Shown: positions 1 through 11,044, counted from the first letter of the stretch. The stretch is DNA of 64,000 nt from Batillaria attramentaria (GCA_018292915.2 JACVVK020000001.1:4358501-4422500); one strand, 5' to 3'. Made by a program: numbers and translations. Notes: generated by a model not told the origin, from the sequence alone.

Positions 1-263
1 TCGAATAGGGAATAAAACAAATGGCCCGTGACAAACAGTGCTATTCCATCATAACCTTATTTAGCGAACTCTTTCTTCCAGGCCGGTTTACCGGATCTTT
101 CAGCAAGTCAAAAACAGAAGCTGAAAAGTTTCAGCTGCGGACTTGTGACGCAGTTTCACCTTTTTAGTGGTTGCGATATATCGCAATCCCGGCGACCGAA
201 TAAGTCGAATAATGAGAACTTGATAGTGACGTACCGTTGTAGAGATTTTGCGTGAACTGCACC

Positions 264-492
<229 letters not shown>

Positions 493-639
493 ATTTCTGT
501 ACACCCTTTGTTGAATGTTTCTTTTTTTGGTTCTTGTTTTTTGTACTAATCTCCTTGATTTCATATATTCGGGTTTAATAATTATAGTCATAATACTTAG
601 TTGAATGGTCTATGGTAGTGTTAGCAGAACAGTGTGCAA

Positions 640-683
640 GAGAGGCCTTCCAGTGCCTATCACCTCTAATCTGAAATAAAGGT

Positions 684-745
<62 letters not shown>
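640..745 (+). repeat. retroelement-type 3' tail with (ATC)n and (CT)n
   Basis: The stretch TCTGAAATAAAGGTTTC leads directly into about ten ATC units and then (CT)n. An AATAAA-containing end followed by a simple repeat is the usual form of a non-LTR retroelement 3' end. The body upstream is too short or too decayed to assign. Confidence 0.5.
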
Positions 746-748
<3 letters not shown>

Positions 749-1251
749 TTCTCCCCCTCTTGGGAGATACGCCTCCACCGGCTTCTAAGTCTTCTTCCCT
801 TCTCCGAAAAGCCGACGTGCTCGTTAAATTAATTATTGTTGCTTGCGCTTCCCCCAACCCTGAAATGAAAGCCTACTCGTGTTACTCATCGAGCAAACAA
901 AACCCAGTGCTTTACTTAATGACAGCGTTGCTTCCAGAAAACACATTAGTGACGCCCCCCCACGATTTGAGTCTGAAGTCACTTTTTGAAGTTTTTGAGG
1001 TTTTGATAATTATGATCTTACAGGTTTTTTAATGCTGAATCCAATGGTGAAAACCAGATTAAAATCGGATAATTATTTTTGAAGTTATGATCTGTTGAAA
1101 TGACGTACCCCATGAAACAAAATAGCCACCTCGGTCGGAAAAAACGGGTGTTGCACTATTCAGCTGCATGTAACTTCCGACTCATTTCGTGGCGTAGCGT
1201 CACATTACTGCAGAAGAAGAAGAAGAAGCCTAAGCCGCTTTCAGAAGTGCA
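746..1251. other. intergenic, no gene seen
   Basis: Mixed sequence with a short GAAGAAGAAGAAG run near 1213. I see no paired splice sites, RNA gene or repeat family member. Confidence 0.5.
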
Positions 1252-1528
1252 GCCTTCGTGTACACACGCACGCACAAACATCAAGTGTGCACGCTAAAAA
1301 TCCCACGTTCATCTTTCGAAGAAGAGTAGGCTGTGGCCGGTGGCGTGGTAAACAGAAATACTGTCGCACGCACCAGAGTGAATAGCAGGGTGGAGGTTTG
1401 CACACAAAGTAGCGCTTAACGGCAGCAGGCTTTCACTGCTTCGTCCTCCAGCCCTGCGGCGCCGTGAGCATTTCAGCAGAGATGGATATGTGCGCCGAGG
1501 AGAAGTCTACCATACCATACCATACCAG
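1252..1528 (+). mobile_element. SINE family E, 5'-truncated copy
   Basis: About 277 bp match the body and tail of the fuller copy at 40585-41021, from GCCTTCGTGTACAC to the CATAC-repeat end. The tRNA-like head and leader are missing, as expected of incomplete reverse transcription. Identity by eye is around 93%. A third copy lies inverted at 43197-43573. Confidence 0.85.
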
Positions 1529-1961
1529 TAAGCTCAGGTCACACAGGTGCACTCAGATACGTCCACTGTCACAGACGGACAAAGCTGCGACTGTCCGCTT
1601 TCACCCCCTCTCGGGCGAGTCTGAATGATGTATTGAATGATGGATCGCCCTGCGCATCAAATGCAGGCCTGTTTCCTACTTGGCATGAAAACACACACCC
1701 ACATGTGTATGTCAAACGAATGCCCACCTTTTTGCACTGCTAATCAGGGTATTGTTTTCGATTCAGCTGGGACAGATGCTGCTCTCGCTATTTGTCATTG
1801 TGACAGGAAAAGTGCAAGATTGTTGCTTTCCAGTGCGGGTTCTTATTGCTGGAGTGGCAGGCTGAGTTTACCCACATGTATAAACTTCTCAACTTCCAAT
1901 CGCCTAATGGATAGAAAAAGTTGTTACGATTTTCCGATGAACCTGGTTTTTCGACGTGAAA

Positions 1962-1992
<31 letters not shown>

Positions 1993-2125
1993 TAATTGCG
2001 ATTGTATGTTTGTGTGTGTCACTTAATTGCGATTGGTTCAGGAAAAGGAAATGAAAGGGTTTTTTTTTTCACGATTACAAATGGATATGGACGAATCTTT
2101 TGTTTGGAGAGTATCCACGGTCTAA
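1529..2125. other. intergenic; one open frame of uncertain meaning
   Basis: A + strand frame is open from 1637 to 2026 (129 codons) and is not low complexity in its first 95 codons. It has no recognisable domain and ends in a T-rich run. No flanking splice consensus or promoter supports it, so it is not called as a gene. Confidence 0.35.
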
Positions 2126-2262
2126 CAACAACAACAGCAATAACAACAGCAGCAACAACAACCAACCAACCAACCAGCCAACCAACCAACCAAACACAAA
2201 CAAACAAACAATGAAACAAAAACAAAAACAAACACAAACAAACAAACAAACAAACAAACTAG
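2126..2262. repeat. A/C-only tract: CAA, CAAC and CAAA units
   Basis: Roughly 135 bp consist of CAA, CCAA and CAAA units with almost no G or T. Similar tracts lie at 3096, 19917, 25975, 33608 and 36533, all with A and C on the + strand. Confidence 0.9.
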
Positions 2263-2340
2263 GGTGACTTTCTTAAAACAAGTAGACCTCAGAAAAACGA
2301 AAACATACCTTGTTTTGGAGAGAAATGCCCATGCAGCTAA

Positions 2341-2745
2341 TGATGATAATGATAATGATAATGAGTATTGTATAGGCGCTTTACCCAATTTCCTGAATCG
2401 GCTCAAAGCGCCGCGAACCGAACCCAACACGCACGCTCACGTGAATCACACGCATTCTCTCACACACTTGACATAAACACATTACAATCACGTGGTGCGA
2501 AGGGTCAGCTCAGCTATTTAAATTTCGGAATTTAGAATTGCATTTATTTTTCAAATTTGGTGGGCTGAACATTTCCAAAGCAGAGGGGGAGGAAGCCGGA
2601 GTACCCGGAGAGAACCCCCGACGATCGGCCCGAATGAACGGTGCCACATACGAGAAGGAAAAATTCTTTGCCCCGAGTGGGACTCCAACCCCTGACCTCT
2701 CGCATTGGTGACAGGTCTCTTAACCACTAGACCACCGACCGCCCC
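2341..2745 (-). mobile_element. SINE family B, full length
   Basis: Read on the minus strand it starts with a tRNA-like head (GGGCGGTCGGTGGTCTAGTGG, then a box-B-like segment near 2690). It continues through a body containing CACGTGATTGTAATG and ends in a hairpin tail with AAAGCGCC, TATACAATACTCAT and a TGATAA repeat. Pol III box A and box B in the head plus an L2-like LINE tail define a SINE. Other copies are at 17177, 30606, 55199, 59805 and 60586. The head is tRNA-like but is not a functional tRNA gene. Confidence 0.88.
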
Positions 2746-3078
2746 ACAGATACTCGGAAAGGGGGAGTACAGATAATGGGGGCCCAGATACAAGTCACAG
2801 TTCAGGGAGAAGTATGCGGGTTTTTTTTTTTGTTTTTTTTTGCAAACAGCGGGCCTTTTATGTTGTTGTTGACTGCTTACGATATAGCGCTTTAAAAAAA
2901 AACCCAAAAACAAACAAACACAAAAAACAAAACAAAAAAACCCAAAAAACCCAGGAGACTCTGTCAAATAGGGGGGTTTCCAAGTCTCCATACGAAATGT
3001 TTGATGAACGGGGAGAGGTGGAATAGCGGGAACAGTGATGCAATCATCTGGACACGTTATCCGAATTCGATCAGCATA
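2746..3078. other. intergenic between repeats
   Basis: Contains T-runs, an A-rich run and GATATAGCGCTTTAAAA near 2880, which resembles the hairpin end of an L2-like tail. No gene seen. Confidence 0.5.
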
Positions 3079-3264
3079 CCCCCCCCCCCCCCCCCGTAAC
3101 AACAACAACAACAACAACAACAACCAACCAACCAACCAACAAAAACTCCAAAAAAAAAAAAAAAACCCAAAAAAAAACAACAACAACAGACAAACAAATA
3201 AACAAACAAAACCCCACCAAAACCACAACACAATACCAAAAAGAACAAACAAAACACAAAAGAA

Positions 3265-3295
<31 letters not shown>

Positions 3296-3405
3296 ACCCT
3301 TCCCCAAAAAACAAACAACACCAACAACAACAAAAAACAACCAAAAAACACACAACTACAACAACAAAAACACACCAAAACAAACAAACAAACAAACTAA
3401 CAATT
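3079..3405. repeat. C16 run followed by a 300 bp A/C tract
   Basis: A C homopolymer (about 3079-3095) is followed by about 300 bp of CAA, CAAA, CCAA and AAC units almost free of G and T. Asn/Gln/Thr-rich frames on + and Leu/Val/Cys-rich frames on minus across it are compositional artefacts. Confidence 0.9.
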
Positions 3406-3905
3406 CGCACTCATGCCCGGATTTTTTTTCTGTGTTTTTTTATTGTTTTATTTTTTTAAATTATTATTTAGTGTTTTTCGTATACGGAGTTGCTGACGCC
3501 GTTTCCGTTTGCGTTTCCGGGTGAAAGGAAACACCAAGTATTATTTAGAGGTTACCGATCTTTTGGAATGCGTTTGCGTTTCCGTAGCGTATCCGGACAA
3601 AAGGAAACATGGTCTAATAATGCACTCCAGTCCCAATAGAGTTTAATTACGTGGTTGTGACAGCTTCAGCCAGTAATACAAGTGGACTTGGGCGGGATTG
3701 CGTCCTGGATGCCGTCATTATCGAGGAGAGCAGAGACCATTTCAGGAGCGAGCATTGCATTCGATCACGAGTGCATTAACGATATATACGGTGTGGGGAC
3801 ACAAGTCAGTGCCTGAGTAGTTTGCCACAATGTCTGTATAGAGTGAGTGTATAGCAGCTGACCAATGGGAAAAAAATAAAACCAAACAAACAAAACCAAA
3901 GCCCA

Positions 3906-3906
<1 letters not shown>
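3406..3906. other. intergenic with a decayed ~50 bp direct repeat
   Basis: Segments at about 3500-3545 and 3568-3615 both read GTTTGCGTTTCCG followed shortly by AAAGGAAACA, an imperfect direct repeat of about 68 bp spacing. No gene seen. Confidence 0.5.
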
Positions 3907-3999
<93 letters not shown>

Positions 4000-4075
4000 G
4001 CACACGCACGCACACGCGCACACGCACACACACACACACACGTCATAACTAATGCTCTCTCTCTCTCTCTCTCTG
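3907..4075. repeat. compound microsatellite (CAGA)n-(CA)n-(CT)n
   Basis: About 28 bp of (CAGA)n, about 105 bp of (CA)n interrupted by CACG units, then (CT)n after a short unique spacer. The order mirrors the array at 264-492. Confidence 0.95.
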
Positions 4076-5835
4076 TGCGTCCACTCTGTGGGACGATTGT
4101 TGTGAAAACCAGTTCGAAAAGGTAATCTCCATTCGCCGGCGGGCTGTCAAGCTCTTACACTCGGGTAATTCTCTACCGACCATAAGTTAAAAATCCTCAA
4201 ACTTCTTCCTCTTAAACAGCATCTTCAATTTAACAAATGCCCGCTGATACACAAAATTGTCTTTTGCAGAGCCCCAACATGTCTTTATCAAGTATTTAAC
4301 TTCAAACATAATAAACAACACAACACTCTCTCTCTCTCTCTCTCTGCGGTTCGTAATTTCTTCTGAAAACATTATATCGTCAATTGCCAATGCAGTAAAT
4401 GAATGTGTGTTCACTACTAAACATAGCATAAGCTTATAACCTGTAATGCTTAAAAAACCTAAATGTGTATAGCCGTAAATCTGCATTGCGTCACGCAATA
4501 ATTAGCTGTTATTCCCCCCATCAAGCTGTTGTTTACCGACGAGTATTTTGATCCAAGACGGAAATCAACCCTAAGCTTTAGTTATTGCTTTATCGTCCTT
4601 GTTTCGGCCAATTGTGTGTATTTTGAATGTTTATATACTAAAAGCCGAACACTTCACATAGGAGACGCACGGATTTGTACGTCAGGAGATCGAGACGCGA
4701 TAGAAAAAAAAGTGCGCCTTTTCATGCGATCAAGACAATGTCAGTGTCAGTGTAAGCTCAAACTCAAACCCAAACAAAAAAAAAAACACAAGTTCTGAAC
4801 TTCGACTGAAGACACATACAAACATGGGATACTTTGAGGGAAATGTAAATTCGCGAGGTGAATTCGAAACCGATCATGCACAGCTCTGTTCACGTTCTCA
4901 GTGCTAGCATAGCGCGTGTCTTCGGGTCTCGGTTCTTGGCGGTTCGTGAGTGTTTATTCTAATGCTGTTCGTACGTGTACACCGATTTAAGTGTCCTTCC
5001 ACAAACAGATGTGTTTTGTAACTGCCTGCATGATTCAAAGGATTCAAGAAGCTTCTGTTGAATCGGAGATTCAGTTCGTCACAGAATATTCTCTTCACTC
5101 TCCGTGCGCAATGTCTAGCTGTTGTTGGCACCCCCGGGCTGAGAATTAGCACAGGTCGTTTAATGGGGAGGTTGTGATATATTTGCGTCTGCACGTGCAA
5201 CACATTACGCACGTCTAGCACGTCTAGCACGCCTCCCTTTTCTGCATAGGTATTATCTTCGATGGTGGTGGTGGCGGTGGTGGTGTTGGTGAGCTGACGT
5301 CAGTTTACGTCTTTCATGCACCACGGTAGGTGCTTTGGAAGACAGGGTAACTGAAGGAAGGTTTTCGTTACTACTGAACAGATTTGACCCCATTTGGAAC
5401 TGGAACTCGAACCTGCAAACCTCCAGTCTCGTGTCCGACAGTCAGACACCTTATCTGTTCCTCTGCCATACATCCCTCCTCGTCCCCTCCCCCCTTCTCT
5501 CCACCCGTCCACCTCCTCCACATCCTCCCAGGCACGTTAGGCGAGCGATCTTCCAATGAACAAAAGGCCGTTACGATCGCAGTCAGGCACTGTTCAGGGT
5601 CGTGGAGGCAATGGGTGGTCAGCTGATCCAATCATTGCTAGTGTTAAATTGTGTTGTGTTGTTAAGTGAGCCGTCAATACTGATTCAGAATGACCCTAGC
5701 TATATTTTAACACTTTCTTTGAGGCCCTTCCCTCAGGCAGACGACTGCGCGTGCCAAAGTGCCGCACGAAAAGGTTTCAAAGTAGTTTTATTCCGTCCGT
5801 AATCAACATCCTTCATTCCCTGAAGTAGAAAGAGG
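4076..5835. other. intergenic, 1.8 kb, no supported gene
   Basis: Contains a short (CT)n at 4327-4346 and a GGT/GGC-rich run near 5262-5292. A minus frame at 4904-5230 (108 codons, mixed composition) has no recognisable motif and no splice or promoter support. An old repeat or chance is as likely as a gene. Confidence 0.45.
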
Positions 5836-5840
5836 TGTGC

Positions 5841-5873
<33 letters not shown>

Positions 5874-5893
5874 TGTGTGTGGGGGGGGGGGGG
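5836..5893. repeat. (CG)n/(GT)n array ending in a G13 run
   Basis: Short CG alternation, then (GT)n, then about 13 G in a row. Confidence 0.95.
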
Positions 5894-5945
5894 CTGGTAT
5901 GTCTATGGTATGTCTCTGGTATCAGATGGACCGATGGTGGTGGAT

Positions 5946-6200
5946 GGAGTCTGCGATTTTGAATGTGATGTATTTTTTTTAAATGTGCGATAACTTTAAT
6001 AGCTATTTTAAATGAGACATATCATTAATACTAATATTATTTTAGATGATATTAATTAATAGAAATCTTTATCTTAATTGTAGTGTGTATTGTGCATTAT
6101 GTTATGTGTTTCTCCATTTGATAGGTATTATCGACTTGTTCCTTATATCCACCACTACACCTGAATTCCCCGCTTGGGATAATAAAGATGTTTTGGATTT
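5946..6200 (+). mobile_element. non-LTR retrotransposon 3' end, 5'-truncated (copy 1)
   Basis: About 250 bp align with 17589-17836: TTTTGATGTGCG or its equivalent, TTAATAGYTATTTTAAATG, TCTTAATTGTAGTGT, TTCATTTGAT, and the end TTGGGATAATAAAGATGTTTT. The GATAATAAAGATG end is typical of LINE 3' ends. No coding part remains, so the clade cannot be fixed. Confidence 0.75.
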
Positions 6201-6806
6201 ATTCCCCTCCCTCTGCCCACCACCCGTAAACCTCCTCCCAGACACCTTCAACGGATGTCCACCCACTCAACAAATTACCCTTGCCTTCTCCATTCTCACC
6301 ATAATTATTAGGATATCTATTTCTCGGATGTCGCTAATCTGCTCGACCTTGCATTTCAAGTTTCGCTTCCTTGTAGTCTCGAGTAGCTAGTGCCTGTATG
6401 CCCCTATTTCGTGGAGAGACTGAAGTAGGCGTATTTCCTTATGGAAACGAAAACCCTACACAAATAACATGCATTTATTGTTGCCCCTTAGCAGACGAAA
6501 ATCGATCCTTTCCGTGCCCGAGACCGATTATCGCGTCAGTTATTAGGATTTTTTTTAATGTGGCCGCATAAACACAGGCTTAAAACGCCCCCCACACACG
6601 CGAGTCGATGACTACGGCAAGGCAGTGTGCGGCAGGGCAGCGGTACATTAATCTTCACCAGCTTTAAAAAAAAATAATCAGCAGACAGAGTGCAGTTAAG
6701 TGAGCTACAACTTTAAAATTTTGGGGTATTTTGTTTGTTTTGATCGACAGGAACTTTATTGTCTGCGCCATTTTTTTGATGATTATACATACAAGAAGTG
6801 GAGAGT
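6201..6806. other. intergenic, no gene seen
   Basis: Mixed AT-rich sequence with short A and T runs. I see no repeat family member or splice-bounded frame. Confidence 0.5.
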
Positions 6807-6820
6807 CCAAGCAATGTAAC

Positions 6821-6992
6821 GGGGGAGCCGGGATCGCCGAATGGTAGATCGTTGCAATGTCAGTGCTCGGGTCGTGAGTTCGAATCCCGTCTGGAGCCAA
6901 ATATTTGTGCTGGCCTTTTTCTCGTTGCCCTGTCTTTGATATCATCCTTACGTGGTGGAAAAGGACGTTAAACTCACAAACACCCACCCACC
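6821..6992 (+). mobile_element. SINE family A with perfect 14 bp target duplication
   Basis: Reference copy. A tRNA-like head (GGGAGCCGGGATCGCCGAATGG, box A; GTGAGTTCGAATCCCG, box B) is joined to a body with AAATATTTGTGCTGGC, GTCTTTGATATCA and TGGTGGAAAAGGACGTTAAA. The end is a C-rich CACCCACCCACC tail rather than poly-A. The 14 bp CCAAGCAATGTAAC occurs at 6807-6820 and again at 6993-7006, so insertion by target-primed reverse transcription is clear. The head recalls tRNA-Arg or tRNA-Ser but does not fold as a functional tRNA. Confidence 0.95.
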
Positions 6993-7006
6993 CCAAGCAA
7001 TGTAAC

Positions 7007-7306
7007 AAAACACTCCAAATTAAACTAGCTACAACAACAAACAAACACACACCAAACCCAAAACCACACCTCACACCATACACACCACACAACAAAAACA
7101 CATCAACACGACATCGACAATCAACGTAAACATCAACACATCAGCCAACGATATCAACAGTTACCTTTCCCAACTGTCAATATGCGTGATCAGTCAGAAA
7201 CCTGCATGAATATTGTGGATCTGAATGAAACGTCTTGAAAAGACCATATTTTGCGATCAGAATTAACCACATACCCTTTCGCTTAAAGATTCCAGTGATA
7301 CCATCA
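7007..7306. other. intergenic, A/C-rich left part
   Basis: The first 120 bp are rich in CAA and CACA. The remainder is mixed sequence without a gene. Confidence 0.5.
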
Positions 7307-7315
7307 CTAGGCTTA

Positions 7316-7574
7316 TAGGGGGATGTAGGGGAGGAGGGGTGGATTTTAGGTGTTTAACGTCCTTTTCAACCACGTGTGTGTGTGTGTGTGTGGAGGGGGG
7401 GATATAGGGGGAGCCGGGACAGCCGAATGGTAGAGCGTTGGACTTTCAATGCTCTGGTCGCGTGAGTTGGAATCCCGGCTGGGGCCAAATATTTGTGCTG
7501 GCACCGTTGCACCGTCTTTGATATCACCCATACGTGGTGGAGAAGGACGTTAAACTCCCAAACACACACCCACC
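7316..7574 (+). mobile_element. composite SINE A: inverted tail fragment + full SINE
   Basis: The left part (about 7340-7373) is the family A tail in reverse (GTTTAACGTCCTTTTC). It passes into (GT)n and GGAGGGGGG, and then a complete + strand family A element runs from about 7408. CTAGGCTTA flanks the whole composite at 7307-7315 and 7575-7583, which suggests one insertion event. Confidence 0.8.
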
Positions 7575-7583
7575 CTAGGCTTA

Positions 7584-7935
7584 ATATATAGGGAGAATTC
7601 TGTTTTGGAACAGTTGTGCTTGTGACTACGCCTGTGCTCTCGAAATAGTCTACCTTAGAAATTAGTAGGCCTCTGAATGCAACACACTGACGTTTGATGG
7701 CCGTTAAAAGGAGGAAAACTCATCCGTCCGTTAGCGACGTCCGCCATGTTTCCCTTGACGACTGCTTGGTGAAACTGTCAGGGGAGACAATCACATGAGA
7801 GAAATGTGCTGTGGGCTGCTCGGTGAAAGGGTGCAATCTGGAGTCCAGGTCCATTCGTGCTAATATAATGCCATCGGCTTCTGCGTTTCTGCGTCAATCA
7901 GCTGTACGCAGGCCTGTCTGTGCATGTATTTGTAC
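7584..7935. other. intergenic, no gene seen
   Basis: Unique-looking sequence between SINE A and the fold-back element. A 63-codon + frame at 7811 is unremarkable. Confidence 0.5.
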
Positions 7936-8146
7936 TTCCATAAGTATTATGTTTTCTTTCTCAATTTTTGGCGATTTTTGGCACAGTTACAGTAATTCTT
8001 AGACAGGTACCCCCCCCCCCCCACTCCCACCCGTCACAGTTTCTCAGAAAGCGAGATGCGTGTATGTTGTTATGCTTGCAATGCTTTATCACTATGCTGA
8101 AATGACCAACTGGTGTTTATTTTCCGACAGAACGTGTTATATTTTC
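7936..8146 (+). repeat. left arm of a ~1.3 kb inverted repeat
   Basis: The reverse complement lies at 9029-9248. Shared blocks include GTTACAGTAATTCTTAGACA, TTTCTCAGAAAGCGAGAT and TTTTCCGACAGAACGTGTTA, with roughly 85-90% identity by eye. Both arms carry a C/G homopolymer at the same place. This is the form of a fold-back or MITE-like DNA element. Confidence 0.8.
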
Positions 8147-8160
8147 TTACAAATACATTT

Positions 8161-8337
8161 AGGTAAAACGAAATTCCGTACTTTTCGATCAGACACCAAA
8201 AATGTGTCCCTATGTTTTCAACCAGACTAGTAAAACCATGAAGCAACTTGAAGATCATGCCATTGTTCAGAAAAAAAAAGATTGGAACATATTTGATAAA
8301 ACTTTGCCGATTTGCCAGTCTGGCATTCAATCGCTTT
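8161..8337 (+). repeat. dispersed repeat, copy 1 (second at 10241)
   Basis: About 177 bp match 10241-10416 in the same orientation with about 90% identity, for example TTTTCGATCAGACACC, TCAACCAGACTAGTAAAAC and GCCAGTCTGGCATTCAATCG. It lies inside the inverted repeat, so it may be internal sequence of the same element family. Confidence 0.8.
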
Positions 8338-8903
8338 GTTGTGTGCGTGTCTTAGTGGCGTGATATCAAAACAACCCAGAACGACCCATGAGCCGAAAAA
8401 TGGTAGCAATAGTATCTGTAATGGCCGCAGAAGGCATGTTGGTGCCACTGGGACTGGTTTCTAGCGGCTTGTACAGGTTTTACCTTGATCCTCAAAGAAC
8501 CAATTGCAGAGCTATTTTGAAAAAAAGCTTTCGATCGAGAGGTCCCAATCTTATTACGTTGTAGATGGCTTTGCTCCGTGAGAGCATGTCGTAATGTTTG
8601 TTTTTGGAAAAGGTGGGGAGTACATGATTGTGTCTTAGAGAACGTGGCCGTCCACTACAAAATGAGTCGTTTTTTTCACCTGACTTCATTTTGGCCAGCA
8701 GCCCAAAAATAGGTAGGTGAGGCTGGAACGGTCGATTTTGCGATTTCACTTGATTTGGACTCTTCAACTGTTTTCCTGTCATGAGCTGTACGGCATCTAA
8801 GTCATATCAAGTGTTGAAATGCTTTATTTAGACTGATATTGTTCGCGAAGAAAACGTGAAAATAACAACGTTTTCTCCGGTTTGTTCTCAAGTTCAAGTT
8901 TAT
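8338..8903. other. spacer of the inverted repeat
   Basis: Between the two arms. A minus frame at 8492-8782 (96 codons) has ordinary composition but no recognisable transposase motif. About 30 bp near 8372 (CCCAGAACGACC, ATGGTAGCA) recur near 43150. Confidence 0.5.
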
Positions 8904-8916
8904 TCCAGAAAACCCC

Positions 8917-9012
8917 TTGTACTGGCTTTCTCATCGTTGCCCCGTCTTTGATATCACCCGTATGTGGTGGAAAAGAACGTTAAAACCCCCAAAACACCCA
9001 CCCACCCACCCA
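8917..9012 (+). mobile_element. SINE family A, 5'-truncated, perfect 13 bp TSD
   Basis: Only the body and tail are present, from ACTGGCTTTCTCATCG to the CCCACC tail. TCCAGAAAACCCC flanks it at 8904-8916 and 9013-9025, so the truncation arose at insertion. It lies just outside the right arm of the inverted repeat and is younger than that element. Confidence 0.92.
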
Positions 9013-9028
9013 TCCAGAAAACCCCATG

Positions 9029-9248
9029 GAAAATATAACACGTTCTGTCGGAAAATAAACACCAGCTGGTCATTTTAACATAGTAATAACGCATTGCAAT
9101 CATAACAACATACACGTATCTCGCTTTCTGAGAAGCTGTGAGGGACGGGGGTGGGAGTGGGGGGGGGGGGAAGGTACCTGTCTAAGAATTACTGTAACTT
9201 TGCCAAAAAAAAATCGCCGATAAGAAAGAAAACAAAATACTGATGGAA
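9029..9248 (-). repeat. right arm of the ~1.3 kb inverted repeat
   Basis: Inverted partner of 7936-8146, with GAAAATATAACACGTTCTGT at its outer end. Confidence 0.8.
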
Positions 9249-9334
9249 ATAACATTTCTTCTACTTTCTATTGATACAAATATCTCAAAATAACCAAACG
9301 GTGATTTGACTCATATCGTGATGTACGGTCACAA

Positions 9335-9508
9335 GGGTGGGCGGGTGGATGTTTGGGGGTTTAACGTCCTTCTCCACCACATAGGGTGATATCAAAGACG
9401 GGGCAACGATGAAAAAGCCAGCACAAATATTTGGCCCCAGCCGGGATCGAACTCACGACCCGAGCATTAGAAGTCCAACGCTCTACCATTCGACCACCCC
9501 GGCTCCCC
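9335..9508 (-). mobile_element. SINE family A, full length, perfect 13 bp TSD
   Basis: The complete element runs in reverse, with the CCACCC tail at the left and the tRNA-like head ending in CCGGCTCCCC at the right. TGTACGGTCACAA flanks it at 9322-9334 and 9509-9521. Confidence 0.95.
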
Positions 9509-9656
9509 TGTACGGTCACAAATGTCCGTAATTCTAAAGAGGCACGAAACAGTGAAAAAGGATTTGGTCCACCATCCTGTCTTCTGCGTCGTCAGCTAAG
9601 TCATCGGTAGTGTCAAGGACAACGAGGATGATTAAGATCACATCATTCCGAGACAG

Positions 9657-9844
9657 TGGGGAGCCGGGGTGGCCGAATGGTAGAGCGTTGGGCTTCCAAT
9701 GCTTGGGTCATGAGTTCGAATCCTGGCTGGGGTCAAATATTTGTGCTGGCTTTTTCACCGTTGCCCCGTCTCTGATATCACCCGTATGTGGTGGAAAAGG
9801 ACTTTCACCCCCCCCCCCCCCTTCCCAACACCCACTCACCCATG
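9657..9844 (+). mobile_element. SINE family A, full length, 9 bp TSD
   Basis: Complete head, body and tail. The tail has expanded into a C14 run around 9808-9822. CCGAGACAG flanks it at 9648-9656 and 9845-9853. Confidence 0.93.
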
Positions 9845-9853
9845 CCGAGACAG

Positions 9854-10240
9854 AAATACTTCAGGTCAAATCAGGCGTAGACATCATTTGAAAACTGCTT
9901 GTTGATTGTCTAACGGTCGGTATAATGCCGATCTCTCGATCACTCAGAGGTTCTGCGCCTCTAGCTCCAGTCTAGTGCAGGAGCATCTGGTCAGGATATG
10001 TAAGCGTGGGCAAGATAAGCTCAGACTTAGCCCTGGAGATATAGCTACGTTCGTCTGTCAGCTAGCACTCATCCCTTGCCCAGGCCGTCCAGATCGCTTA
10101 GGTTATTGCTGGTCAGACCGGTCATGTCTGCTCAAAACAAACCAAGCCTGGGCTGGCTGCATGGTTCAACCTAAACTGCCTCTGGGCAGTTACCGTAATA
10201 ACCCTAACTTTCCGACCACATTGCAAAATATGGGAACGTT
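9854..10240. other. intergenic, no supported gene
   Basis: A + frame is open from about 9906 across this stretch into the next repeat. It lacks an ATG near its start, a domain and splice support. Confidence 0.45.
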
Positions 10241-10416
10241 AGGTAAAAAGAAATTCCGTCCTTTTCGATCAGACACCAAAAATATGTCCCTAAGTTTTCA
10301 ACCAGACTAGTAAAACTGTGAAGCAACTTGAAGATCATGCCAATGTCCAGAAAAAAAAGTAGAACAAATTTGATAAAACTTTGCCGATTTGCCAGTCTGG
10401 CATTCAATCGCTTTGT
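10241..10416 (+). repeat. dispersed repeat, copy 2
   Basis: Direct copy of 8161-8337. Flanks differ beyond about 10416, so the shared unit is about 177 bp here. No inverted arms accompany this copy. Confidence 0.8.
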
Positions 10417-10514
10417 TGATACTGCCAATGCGAGACCAGAAGTACAGAGTAGTCTCCCTTCACTACTTCCGTTTCTGCTATCTGGCAAGTTTCAGTTTGT
10501 TGCAGTGGTCCGTT

Positions 10515-10600
10515 TAAGATAAGAAGATAAGAAGATAAGAAATTTATTAAATTTCCAAACGTGGAACATTGCTTTGTGGTCTCATAAAACAAGCCACTCA
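10515..10600 (-). mobile_element. retroelement 3' tail with AAGATAAG repeat
   Basis: On the minus strand the sequence reads GGAAATTTAATAAATTTCTT followed by CTTATCTT units. An AATAAA-type end with a short tandem tail is what LINE or SINE insertions leave. The body could not be bounded. Confidence 0.5.
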
Positions 10601-11044
10601 CTCACTCATATGGCCATACACACCCAGTCCACCTATTTACATACTCGCACACTCACACCTAAAACAGTGACCTGCCATCTATCACATACTGCATCACTAT
10701 AAATTACAACAATACACCCCACATCACTTCACATTACAGCAGCAGCACAACAGCAGAGGTGCACAGAACTCCATCATAGTCCAAGCCAACCGACACCCGA
10801 CAAGAAACAACTTATGTCTAATTAGTCTATTGGTGGCATTGGTTTGTGAGTTTACAATGTGGAAAATGCTCATGTGCATTTAAAAAGACAAAGAGGAAAT
10901 ATGGTGATTAAAATGTGACGTACAGTTTACAACACTTTCTGCACATTTCAAGGCCCCCTGATGTAAGATACTGTTTCAAGCAGCTCCCGCACGAACCCTG
11001 TTCCGGGACCATCGCTTCTCTGTTCCCCTGCGACGACGTCCAAA
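10601..11044. other. intergenic, A/C-rich
   Basis: CACTCA, CACA and CAGCAG-rich sequence, possibly the body of the element whose tail is at 10515. No gene seen. Confidence 0.45.

Noticed and set aside
1637..2026. 129-codon + frame as a gene
   Set aside because: No domain, splice signals or conserved pattern; ends in T-rich sequence. Recorded only as an open frame.
3035..3410. Asn/Gln/Thr-rich + frames and Phe/Leu/Val/Cys-rich minus frames over A/C tracts (also 19746-20366, 25830-26255, 36263-36810)
   Set aside because: They follow directly from CAA/CAAA composition. No domain; the apparent hydrophobic segments are reverse-strand artefacts.
4904..5230. 108-codon minus frame as a gene
   Set aside because: Ordinary composition but no motif and no plausible start or splice context.
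6821..6900. tRNA gene in SINE heads (boxes A and B recognisable in all families)
   Set aside because: Acceptor and anticodon stems do not pair properly, heads are always joined to SINE bodies, and copies vary at tRNA-invariant sites.
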